Origin: CAZADH01 sp964483805
Lineage (GTDB): Bacteria; Muiribacteriota; Ozemobacteria; Ozemobacterales; Ozemobacteraceae
DNA: 7,399 bases
Direction of reading: 5' to 3'
Assembly: GCA_964483805.1 (NCBI GenBank)
Contig: CAZADH010000297.1
Span: forward strand, 1-7,399
Shown: in pieces, positions 1-5,497 of the stretch
How positions within the stretch are numbered: the stretch's first letter is position 1
Layout of the letters: the number at the start of each line of letters is the position of its first letter
Program-made: the position numbers and the translations under genes
Notes under the pieces: generated by a model
Seen by the model: the letters and a program-made list of their open reading frames with translations, nothing else
Told to the model about the DNA's origin: nothing
Databases searched by the model: none

Positions 1-546
1 GCCGGCTGGTGGGGGCGCCAGCCCCTGCTGCGGGCGCCCCGCGAGATGACGGCGACGCTCGCGGCCGCGCCGCCGATGACCACGGCCGCCCTGCAGACCG
101 CCGATTTCAACGACTATCTTCCCAACGACCTGCTCGTGAAGGTCGATCGGGCGGCCATGGCGGTCGGGCTCGAAACACGGGCGCCGTTACTCGATGCCGA
201 TCTCATCGCCGCGGTCAACGCCGTGCCGGTCGGATGGCACGCCGCTGGCGGCCGCAGCAAAGCCTTGTTGCGCCAGGCTCTGGCCGGGCGTCTGCCGCCA
301 CACTTGTTGACGCGGGCGAAATCAGGGTTTGCCGTGCCGATCGGCCGTTGGTTGCGGCGGCCGTGGCGGGAGTTTGCCGAGCAAATGCTGCACGAGCATC
401 GCCTGCGCGACGACGGCTGCGTCGAGGTGGCCGCGGTCCGCCGCCTGTGGCGCGAACATGTCGCGGGGCGACGCGATCATGCCGCCGCTTTGTGGCCCGT
501 GATTGTCTGGCGGCTCTGGAGAGAGAAATACAACGTATTTCTCTAA
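1..546 (+). CDS. asnB: Asparagine synthetase (glutamine-hydrolysing), C-terminal part; 5' end outside window
   Basis: The frame is open from base 1 and ends at TAA 544-546, so only the last 181 residues are present. They match the end of the ATP-dependent amidotransferase (synthetase) domain of AsnB-type enzymes, which convert aspartate to asparagine using glutamine. Visible family signatures are NDLLVKVDRAAMA followed by LETRAPLLD, then SKALLRQAL, LPPHLLTRAKSGFAVPIG and a WLR motif. The N-terminal glutaminase domain and the SGGLDS-type ATP loop lie upstream, outside the window. Members act in amino-acid metabolism or in cell-surface polysaccharide and peptide clusters, and the window does not say which. 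The last codons (KYNVFL) are unusually AT-rich because they form an inverted repeat at 522-544. The stop overlaps the stop of the convergent radical SAM gene. The family call is secure; the exact substrate is not. Confidence 0.9.
   Translation, partial: AGWWGRQPLLRAPREMTATLAAAPPMTTAALQTADFNDYLPNDLLVKVDRAAMAVGLETRAPLLDADLIAAVNAVPVGWHAAGGRSKALLRQALAGRLPPHLLTRAKSGFAVPIGRWLRRPWREFAEQMLHEHRLRDDGCVEVAAVRRLWREHVAGRRDHAAALWPVIVWRLWREKYNVFL
522..544. repeat. Perfect 10-bp inverted repeat across two convergent gene ends; possible bidirectional terminator
   Basis: Arms AGAGAAATAC (522-531) and GTATTTCTCT (535-544) are exact reverse complements separated by AAC. The repeat contains the last codons of the asparagine synthetase gene and bases of both stop codons (TAA 544-546 plus; TAG 545-543 minus). 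On the minus strand it starts right after the radical SAM stop and continues as TTTCTCTCTCC, a pyrimidine-rich tail. The stem is AT-rich, so it is weak as a terminator in such a GC-rich region. A protein-binding dyad is an alternative. Confidence 0.5.
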
Positions 547-1946
547 CGCGGATGCAGTGGGCGGTGCTCGGTGACGCCAGTGTTTGGGGTCTCGGCCGCC
601 GGATCGCCGGCCGCCGGGTCGCCGGCCGCCGGATCGCCACGGGTCGGTTCTTGGCCTGCCGCGGCACCGGATCTTGCCCGCCGCAACGCCACCGCCGATA
701 GCGCATCGCTGTCGCTGGGGTGCGGTCGCTTGCTGAAGTCGCGTTGATTCTCCCACCAGCCGTCGAGGACGCCGGCGCGTTGCAGGGCCTTGATGCGTGG
801 GCGCACCGACGGGTGGATCGGCCGGGCCCGCTCGCGCCCGAGTGGGGCGCGCGGCAATGGCATGAAGTGATGGAAATGAATGCGGATGCGGTAATCGGCG
901 ACCAGGGATTCCATGAAGTCGAGCAGGCGCCGCTGGTCGTCGGGGGTCTCCCACGGAAACCCGATGATGAAGTCGACATGCGGGGTGATGCCGCTCTCGG
1001 CGATGAGCCGGACCGCCTCGCGCACCTGCGCCGCCGTGTGACGGCGGTTCAGTTTCGCCAGGATCTCGTCGTCGCCGGACTGCGCTCCGAGCACCATCGT
1101 GCGGTTCTTCACGTAGGGTCGCACCGCGTCGATCATGGCGGGAGTCACAAAATCTGGCCGCACCTCGCCGGGAAACGAGCCGAAGTGGATCTCGGGGACA
1201 CCGACCGCGCGCAACGCCTTCATCAGCCCACCCACTGCCGCCGGGTTGGGCGTGCGCCCGTCGGTCGAACCGTAGGCGAACGCGTTGGGGGTAAGGAATT
1301 TGATGCGCGCCCGGCCGAGTTGCACGTATTGGGCGGCGATGCGGGCAATCTGGTCGATGCTGCGGTGGCGCACCTGTCCGTGATACATCTGCGGCACCGT
1401 GCAGAAGGCGCAGGCGAACGCACAACCACGGGTGATCTCGATTGGCGGCAGGTAACCCATGCACCGGTGAAACCCCGAGAACCGCTCGAGATCGGGGCGT
1501 GGATCGGTGTTCGGCAGAATGCCGCTCAGGGGCGTGCCGGCCAGCCACGCCTCGACATGGCGGCGAAACTCGGTTTCGGCCTCGCCCGCCAGTACCGCGT
1601 CGAACCCGAGTAGCAGAGCCCGCTCCGCATCGAGGGTCACCTGCGGTCCGCCCGCCAGGGCAGTGACCGGTGCCGCCACCTGCTCGCGCAACCAGCGCAG
1701 TTCGGTGGCCACGTCGGGTTCGTGCGGCATCATGTACGAGTAACAGGCGAGCACCGGCCCCTCGCCGAGGCCAGCGGGCAGCGGTTGCAGGTGGTCCCAG
1801 ATCACCACCGGAGGCAACGCCTCGCCCGCCCATGCGGCGAGCAACGCGCCAAAACTCACGCGGTTGTAACGGTGCGTCCGACACAAAACCCGCGGGACAC
1901 CCGCGGGTGGCATCGGCAACGGTGGGGGTGAGGGTGGGGCTACCAT
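543..1946 (-). CDS. B12-binding-like domain / radical SAM protein
   Basis: The product is 467 aa. Residues 17-130 look like the Rossmann-type B12-binding-homology domain found before many radical SAM domains, with ALAGGPQVTLDAE, GFDAVLAGEAE and following helices. A DxHxxG cobalamin-ligand motif is not visible, so cobalamin binding is doubtful. The radical SAM 4Fe-4S motif CX3CX2C is at C175, C179 and C182 (TRGCAFACAFC), followed by RHRSIDQI, VPEIHFGSFPGEVRPD and VDFIIGFPWETPDD, all typical of the barrel. The architecture resembles the MJ_1487-type B12/SAM family, whose reaction is not established as far as I know. The C-terminus (about residue 404 on) is low-complexity with GDPAA repeats. ATG 1946 is the first possible start after an in-frame stop at 1967-1965; ATG 1913 (codon 12) is an alternative. 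Neither has a clear Shine-Dalgarno. It may share a transcript with the small gene upstream. Confidence 0.88.
   Translation of the reverse strand: MVAPPSPPPLPMPPAGVPRVLCRTHRYNRVSFGALLAAWAGEALPPVVIWDHLQPLPAGLGEGPVLACYSYMMPHEPDVATELRWLREQVAAPVTALAGGPQVTLDAERALLLGFDAVLAGEAETEFRRHVEAWLAGTPLSGILPNTDPRPDLERFSGFHRCMGYLPPIEITRGCAFACAFCTVPQMYHGQVRHRSIDQIARIAAQYVQLGRARIKFLTPNAFAYGSTDGRTPNPAAVGGLMKALRAVGVPEIHFGSFPGEVRPDFVTPAMIDAVRPYVKNRTMVLGAQSGDDEILAKLNRRHTAAQVREAVRLIAESGITPHVDFIIGFPWETPDDQRRLLDFMESLVADYRIRIHFHHFMPLPRAPLGRERARPIHPSVRPRIKALQRAGVLDGWWENQRDFSKRPHPSDSDALSAVALRRARSGAAAGQEPTRGDPAAGDPAAGDPAAETPNTGVTEHRPLHPR
594..638 (-). repeat. Three tandem 15-bp repeats encoding GDPAA
   Basis: Units at 594-608, 609-623 and 624-638 read GGCCGCCGGATCGCC on the plus strand, with one A-to-G change in the middle unit. 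In the radical SAM frame they encode three GDPAA pentapeptides near the C-terminus. The unit length is a multiple of three, so copy-number slippage would change tail length without breaking the frame. Confidence 0.85.
1888..1908 (-). promoter_or_regulatory. Terminator-like GC hairpin inside the 5' end of the radical SAM gene
   Basis: CCCGCGGG occurs at 1889-1896 and 1900-1907, separated by ACA; with A1888/T1908 this gives a 9-bp stem with a 3-nt loop. Read on the minus (transcribed) strand, the stem is followed by TTTTGTGT, so it resembles a short intrinsic terminator or attenuator. It lies within codons 13-20 of the annotated frame, just after the alternative ATG at 1913-1911. Each arm is itself a palindrome, so cruciform or protein-binding explanations are also possible. 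Confidence 0.4.
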
Positions 1947-2109
1947 GACAGAACCGCGACCCGGTCATGCGCCCGCGCCTGTACTGGCCACGGTGCACTG
2001 CGCCTGGCATGAAGCGGTCTGTCTACCCGGGGCGACGCCGACGATTCACATCGCCGTCGCGCCGGCAAACCCCCGCAATGCGCGCTTGGCCCGGTGCGTG
2101 GTGGAGCGA
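1947..2109 (-). other. Spacer between small gene and radical SAM gene; imperfect hairpin
   Basis: I see no convincing gene in these 163 bases; the frames that cross it are antisense shadows or stop early. An imperfect hairpin at 2031-2063 (ggcgacg... paired with ...cgtcgcgcc, two mismatches and a bulge, TCAC-like loop) has no U-rich tail on the minus strand. I see no good -35/-10 pair for the radical SAM gene here, which fits read-through from the promoter at 2351-2379. Confidence 0.4.
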
Positions 2110-2310
2110 TCAGGCCTTCACGTCGATCAGGGTGCCGAGCATCTGGTTGGCGGCCTTGCTCGCTTTGGCATTGGCCTGCAAACCGCGCTGCGCCTGTTGC
2201 TGCCGGGTTGCCTCGGCGGTCGCATCGGCGTTGGCGGCGCCCTGCCGCGTCGTGCTGGCGTTGCCCGAAGATATTGACGTTGTATTGACTTGACTCTGCC
2301 CGATTTTCAT
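2110..2310 (-). CDS. Small hypothetical protein, 66 aa, Ala/Gln/Asn/Thr-rich
   Basis: Start ATG 2310-2308 is supported by an AGGGAGGT Shine-Dalgarno sequence 5 nt upstream and by a promoter at 2351-2379. A longer reading from 2379 would begin inside the -35 box and is rejected. The protein starts MKIGQSQVNTTSIS, has a Gln/Ala-rich middle that should be helical (residues 28-56), and ends QMLGTLIDVKA. It has no cysteine, no transmembrane segment and no Sec signal. I do not recognise the family. The amphipathic short helix and the LGTLIDVKA-like end recall small putative motility proteins (YjfB-like), but the resemblance is weak. It is set off from the cytochrome operon by 159 bases and its own promoter, and could be co-transcribed with the radical SAM gene 163 bases downstream. 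Confidence 0.72.
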   Translation of the reverse strand: MKIGQSQVNTTSISSGNASTTRQGAANADATAEATRQQQAQRGLQANAKASKAANQMLGTLIDVKA

Positions 2311-2315
2311 GGGTG

Positions 2316-2323
2316 ACCTCCCT
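2316..2323 (-). promoter_or_regulatory. Strong Shine-Dalgarno site of the 66-aa small gene
   Basis: The minus strand reads AGGGAGGT, then 5 nt, then ATG (2310-2308). It decides the start codon against the upstream in-frame alternative. Confidence 0.85.
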
Positions 2324-2350
2324 GGACGCTCGCCGCATCCATTACTACCA

Positions 2351-2379
2351 ATTATAGGGGCAACAACCCGAAACGGCAA
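2351..2379 (-). promoter_or_regulatory. Sigma70-type promoter for the small gene
   Basis: The minus strand has -35 TTGCCG (2379-2374, 4/6 to TTGACA), a 17-bp spacer (2373-2357) and a perfect -10 TATAAT (2356-2351). Transcription would start near 2344, giving a leader of about 34 nt before the ATG at 2310 with the Shine-Dalgarno site inside it. It is the best promoter-like sequence I found in the window, in a GC-rich background where TATAAT is rare by chance. Confidence 0.8.
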
Positions 2380-2469
2380 GTTTCATACCGCGCCACAACC
2401 CCGGTGCCACGGTTCCGATGCCGACGCCCGGTCTTGACGCGTTCCGCCGAAAGAGCCACGCCCAACCGT
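2380..2469 (-). other. Spacer downstream of the cytochrome gene; no clear terminator
   Basis: These 90 bases separate the cytochrome stop from the -35 box of the next promoter. I find only short, weak pairings and no GC stem followed by a T-run on the minus strand, so operon termination here is either factor-dependent or incomplete. Confidence 0.4.
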
Positions 2470-3963
2470 TCACGGGGTCGCCGCGCCGGTCGCCGTGGTG
2501 GTGGCGGCCGGCGAGGATGCATACGAAGTATTGACAGTTGCCGCGCTCGGGGGGGCTTCGAAGCAGAACTTGTGGTCGTGGATCGACCAGGCCCGGCGAT
2601 CGGCCGTGCGCGACGGCGCATGGCAGGCGATGCACGAGGTGCCGGCCGGGGCGTGGTCGACCAGCGTCGTGTGGCACGTGAGGCAGTACTGGTCGTGGCT
2701 CATGTATTTCGACCCGCTCGCCGTCTTGAACGAACGGAAGTTCTGGCAGTAGTCGCAGGTCAGACCCTGCGCCAGAAACAGGCGCGACTTGAGAAAATCC
2801 CACTGCCGACGCCGATCGGCGTAGGTCTCGTCGCCATTGAAGTTGGTCGCGTCCTGCCCCGGTTTCGGCGTCAGGCCGAAGAAGAACTGGCGCAGATCGT
2901 CGCCCGGCCGGTAGCCGGCCGGGAAATGAAAGCGGCCGGTGCGGTCGAGGCCCGACGTGTGACACGATTCGCACACCATTTCACGCCGGTCGGCATCGAG
3001 GCGGGCCGGGTTGACCGTCAACGTCTTCGCGCCGCTCACCGCGTGGCTCTTGCTTGGGCCGTGGCACGCCTCGCAGCCCACGCCCGGTTCCACGAACCCG
3101 CGCGACTCCGGGTCGAACCCCGTCGTGTGACAGCCGGCGCATTCTCGCGTCCACTCCCGCTGCTTCCAGCCATAATCCTTGACCTTCAACCAGGCACCGG
3201 TCTGGCGATCGAGAATGCCGGGCGCCATGATCAGTGTGCCGGTGGCATCGAGCACGAAACGGTGCACCCAATGCGATCCGAGAGCAAACTTCACCTGATT
3301 GCGGCCAAGACCGAACCCCGTTTCCGGAAGGTCGGCGAAGCTCGCGACCGCGGTGGGCGGGCGCGTCATCAGAGCATGCGGCGTGCGTTGCCACTCGGTG
3401 TAGATTCCTTCGTGACAGGCGCGGCACGCGGTCGACCCCGCGTAAGCGCCGAGCATGAGCCGTCCGGAGCCGTGAACGGGCCCCTGACGCCGGGTCTGAC
3501 TGTGGCAACGCCGGCACAACTCGCCCTGCGTGGTGCGTTCGAGCAGAAGAAAGGTCGGATACGAACCGTTGACGGGAGCGGCCACCGACTCGGGTACCCA
3601 CGCTGTGCTTGCCAACGCCGGCCGGTGCGGCGAATGGCAGGTGAGGCAGACCATCCGGCCGTTCTCGTCGAGCGGCAGACTGGGTGACGCCTGGGCGGTC
3701 ATGCCCAACGGGTGCGAGCCACCGGTGCGTTCGTGGTGGCAGGTGGCGCACCAGGCGCTGCCGGAGGCCAAAATGACCGGGGCAACGGTGCGGGTCTGCC
3801 TGGGATCGGGGGTCGCCGCGCCGTGACAGGTGGCGCATTTCTGCATGGCCGCAGCCTGATCGTGGTCGAACTTCCCCGTGCCGGCCAGGAGTCGTGATGG
3901 GCTCGGCAGGAGCAGACCACTGCACAACACAGCGGTCAGGACCAGGAGGCGCAGGCGCGACAT
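2470..3963 (-). CDS. Secreted multiheme c-type cytochrome, ten CXXCH plus one CXXCQ (c554-like)
   Basis: The product is 497 aa. Residues 1-28 form a Sec signal (MSRLR, then a Leu/Val-rich core; cleavage probable after SRLLA or LLAG). Canonical heme-binding CXXCH sites begin at C43, C72, C106, C150, C180, C275, C297, C331, C427 and C444; an eleventh at C403 reads CDYCQ, with glutamine in place of the histidine ligand. The segments STACRACHEGIYTEWQRTPH (178-197) and ECAGCHTTGFDPE with GCEACHGP are typical of the cytochrome c554-like multiheme superfamily. HDH at 462-464 could supply distal ligands. Covalent heme attachment places it in the periplasm or outside the cell, so an electron-transfer role is expected; the partner is unknown. 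The tail (from about 469) is Ala/Thr/Ser-rich. ATG 3963 lies 4 nt after the upstream stop, with AAGAG as a weak ribosome site. It is the last gene of the operon. Confidence 0.92.
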   Translation of the reverse strand: MSRLRLLVLTAVLCSGLLLPSPSRLLAGTGKFDHDQAAAMQKCATCHGAATPDPRQTRTVAPVILASGSAWCATCHHERTGGSHPLGMTAQASPSLPLDENGRMVCLTCHSPHRPALASTAWVPESVAAPVNGSYPTFLLLERTTQGELCRRCHSQTRRQGPVHGSGRLMLGAYAGSTACRACHEGIYTEWQRTPHALMTRPPTAVASFADLPETGFGLGRNQVKFALGSHWVHRFVLDATGTLIMAPGILDRQTGAWLKVKDYGWKQREWTRECAGCHTTGFDPESRGFVEPGVGCEACHGPSKSHAVSGAKTLTVNPARLDADRREMVCESCHTSGLDRTGRFHFPAGYRPGDDLRQFFFGLTPKPGQDATNFNGDETYADRRRQWDFLKSRLFLAQGLTCDYCQNFRSFKTASGSKYMSHDQYCLTCHTTLVDHAPAGTSCIACHAPSRTADRRAWSIHDHKFCFEAPPSAATVNTSYASSPAATTTATGAATP

Positions 3964-3967
3964 GCGG

Positions 3968-4552
3968 TCAACTCTTGGGCGGCGCCGACGACTCGGCCCC
4001 TGTCGTCGGGGCGTCGAGTTGGATGCCGTCGAGGCATTGGGCCAGAACCAGGCGCAGCCGGTCGCGGTCGACGGGGGTCGGCGCGTGTTCGACCTCGCGG
4101 GCCAGTTCGCGCAGGCGGTTGAAGCGGTCGCGGTACAGCTCCTGCATGGCGTTGATCTGATCGGCCAGCGGTTGCCCCTCGTCACCCTGGCGCAGACGCA
4201 CCGCCGGCAGATCGAGGCGGCCCCTGGCCAGGTCGTGGAGTCGGCCCTGGATCTTGACCAGTGGCCCGACGAGGCGGTGCGAAATGAACACCACCGCCAG
4301 CAGCAGCGACCCCGACAACAACAGGAACGAGGCGCCGTTGGTGGCCACGATCGCCGGTTTGAGGACCTCCCAGGTCGAGCGCAGACGGTTGTGCGCCGCG
4401 TAGAAACCATCTTGAATCCGTTGATTGGCGATCTGGTAGAGGAACAGCCCGTGCAGCACCGAACCCAGCATGAGCAGACCGATCAACACCAATGACAGGC
4501 GGATCTGATATGACGGCAATACAACGTAATGCGTTCGTGAATATGAAGCCAT
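3968..4552 (-). CDS. Two-TM membrane protein with HAMP domain and no output domain
   Basis: The product is 194 aa. After RTHYVVLPSYQIRL comes TM1 (about 19-40), a short loop of about 35 residues, TM2 (about 73-91), and then a HAMP linker (about 91-145): GPLVKIQGRLHDLARGRLD, then QGDEGQPLADQINAMQELY, with the Pro, the helix-1 heptads and the DE typical of HAMP. A predicted helical stretch follows (146-175) and then a Pro/Ser-rich end. HAMP domains transmit signals from membrane sensors to kinases, cyclases or chemoreceptor tips, but none of these follows here. The gene starts 3 nt after the PPIase stop with GGGAGGT overlapping that stop codon, and ends 4 nt before the cytochrome, so the three are probably coupled. 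A membrane scaffold or adaptor for the cytochrome is possible but is inference. Confidence 0.82.
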   Translation of the reverse strand: MASYSRTHYVVLPSYQIRLSLVLIGLLMLGSVLHGLFLYQIANQRIQDGFYAAHNRLRSTWEVLKPAIVATNGASFLLLSGSLLLAVVFISHRLVGPLVKIQGRLHDLARGRLDLPAVRLRQGDEGQPLADQINAMQELYRDRFNRLRELAREVEHAPTPVDRDRLRLVLAQCLDGIQLDAPTTGAESSAPPKS

Positions 4553-4555
4553 ACG

Positions 4556-5497
4556 CTACCTCCCGAGGATGGCGCGGGCTTGCGGCCCGAGCGTCACCTT
4601 GACCTGGCGGCGTGCCGTCTCGAGCAGTTCCTGCTCGGCGGCCGTCGCCATCTGTTGGCGGACCTGGGCCTGGGCCAGGGCCAGGCGGGTGGCCGTCGCC
4701 AAGCCAACGCGTTCTTCGATGAGCAACAGGTGCCAGCCGGCCTCGTCTTGCCAACCCAGCGAGGTCGAGCCGACCGGGGTCGTCGTCAGGGCCGTCGTGG
4801 CCTCGGGGGGCAACCGCGAGGGATCGACCCAGCCCAGATCACCGCCGACACCCGCATAAGGTGAACTCGACCACGACGCTGACACCGCCGCAAACGGTTG
4901 CCCCGCGGCCAATTGCCGCATGACCTGGTGAGCGGCCGACGCCGTGTCGGCAAGGATCTCGCGCGTGTGGAAACGCACCGGATGCGCCTCTGCGGCGCTC
5001 GCCGTGCCCGCCGCGAGCACGGCCGCAACTGCCGCGGGGTCGGGCGGGCCGAGGCCGGCTTGCGCCTGCGTGCGAGCCAGTTCGGCCAGTTCCTCGAGCA
5101 CGAAAATCAAACGGGCCATGGTGTCGACGGTGCCGTTGGCCGAGCCAGAGGCAAGCGGTGCCGCCGCGGCGGCCTCGAAGGCCGCGAGGCGGTTCCTGAA
5201 CGACTCGGTCTCGGCCAGCCCGGTTTCCCGCGCATACTCGGCGAGCACCAATGTGTCGATCAGGCTTTGCAGAGCGGTTCTGCTCGCAACTCCCTCCCGT
5301 GGACCCGCGATGATTTCCTGGACCTGCGGTTCGGTCAAAACGAGTTCGCCAACCTTGAGGCCAATCGGCGTGGAGTTGCCCCAGGTGTCGATGTCGACGC
5401 GCATGAAGAACACCATCACCGCCAAAGTGACGGCGATGAGCGCGATCGCAGCGAGGACCAACCCCCGCAGGGGCACCTCGCGATACGCGTTGTTCAT
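4556..5497 (-). CDS. Membrane-anchored parvulin-type peptidyl-prolyl isomerase (PpiC/SurA-like)
   Basis: The product is 313 aa. A single N-terminal TM anchor (about 12-32, no obvious cleavage site) places the rest in the periplasm. Residues 45-165 are a helical SurA/PrsA-like N-domain (VGELVLTEPQVQEII, LIDTLVLAEYARE). Residues 172-263 fit a PPIC rotamase domain: VRFHTREILAD, QLAAGQPFAAVSASWSSSP, GGDLGWVDPSRLPPE, and WHLLLIEER at its end. Such proteins isomerise prolyl bonds and chaperone exported proteins. ATG 5497-5495 overlaps the upstream TGA by one base (TGATG); no clear Shine-Dalgarno is seen, so expression probably depends on coupling. The position beside a Pro-rich, disulfide-prone multiheme cytochrome suggests the cytochrome as client; that is inferred. 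The family call is strong even though catalytic competence cannot be judged. Confidence 0.88.
   Translation of the reverse strand: MNNAYREVPLRGLVLAAIALIAVTLAVMVFFMRVDIDTWGNSTPIGLKVGELVLTEPQVQEIIAGPREGVASRTALQSLIDTLVLAEYARETGLAETESFRNRLAAFEAAAAAPLASGSANGTVDTMARLIFVLEELAELARTQAQAGLGPPDPAAVAAVLAAGTASAAEAHPVRFHTREILADTASAAHQVMRQLAAGQPFAAVSASWSSSPYAGVGGDLGWVDPSRLPPEATTALTTTPVGSTSLGWQDEAGWHLLLIEERVGLATATRLALAQAQVRQQMATAAEQELLETARRQVKVTLGPQARAILGR
4559..4564 (-). promoter_or_regulatory. Shine-Dalgarno of the HAMP gene, embedded in the PPIase stop
   Basis: The minus strand reads GGGAGG followed by TAGCGT and ATG (4552-4550). The site is formed by the last codons and TAG stop of the PPIase gene, so terminating ribosomes would pass over it, favouring coupled translation. 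Confidence 0.75.

Noticed and set aside
322..2010. Long minus-strand open frame of 562 codons overlapping the radical SAM gene
   Set aside because: It is out of frame with the clear radical SAM motifs and consists of Arg/Gly/Pro-rich sequence without domains.
1945..2277. Plus-strand open frames across the small gene and spacer
   Set aside because: They have no ribosome site, no recognisable domain, and are antisense to the well-supported 66-aa gene.
2311..2379. Longer 89-aa version of the small protein starting at 2379
   Set aside because: Its start would lie in the -35 box, upstream of the predicted transcription start; the internal ATG at 2310 has the strong ribosome site.
2531..2536. Perfect TTGACA on the plus strand
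   Set aside because: There is no -10-like sequence at 16-18 bp (GGCTTC region), and no plus-strand gene follows.
2404..3687. Long plus-strand open frame of 427 codons opposite the cytochrome gene
   Set aside because: It is antisense to a gene with eleven CXXC motifs, is Arg/Ala-rich with no recognisable domain, and is the usual GC-rich shadow of a real frame.
3964..4410. Upstream extension of the cytochrome frame giving a 646-aa protein
   Set aside because: The extra 149 residues lie entirely within the HAMP gene in another frame and would bury the Sec signal; ATG 3963 restores a normal signal peptide and operon spacing.
4663..4685. Near-palindromic CCTGG/CCAGG repeats
   Set aside because: They are in-frame codons for an Ala/Leu/Gln-rich helix of the PPIase, the stem has a central mismatch, and there is no T-run.
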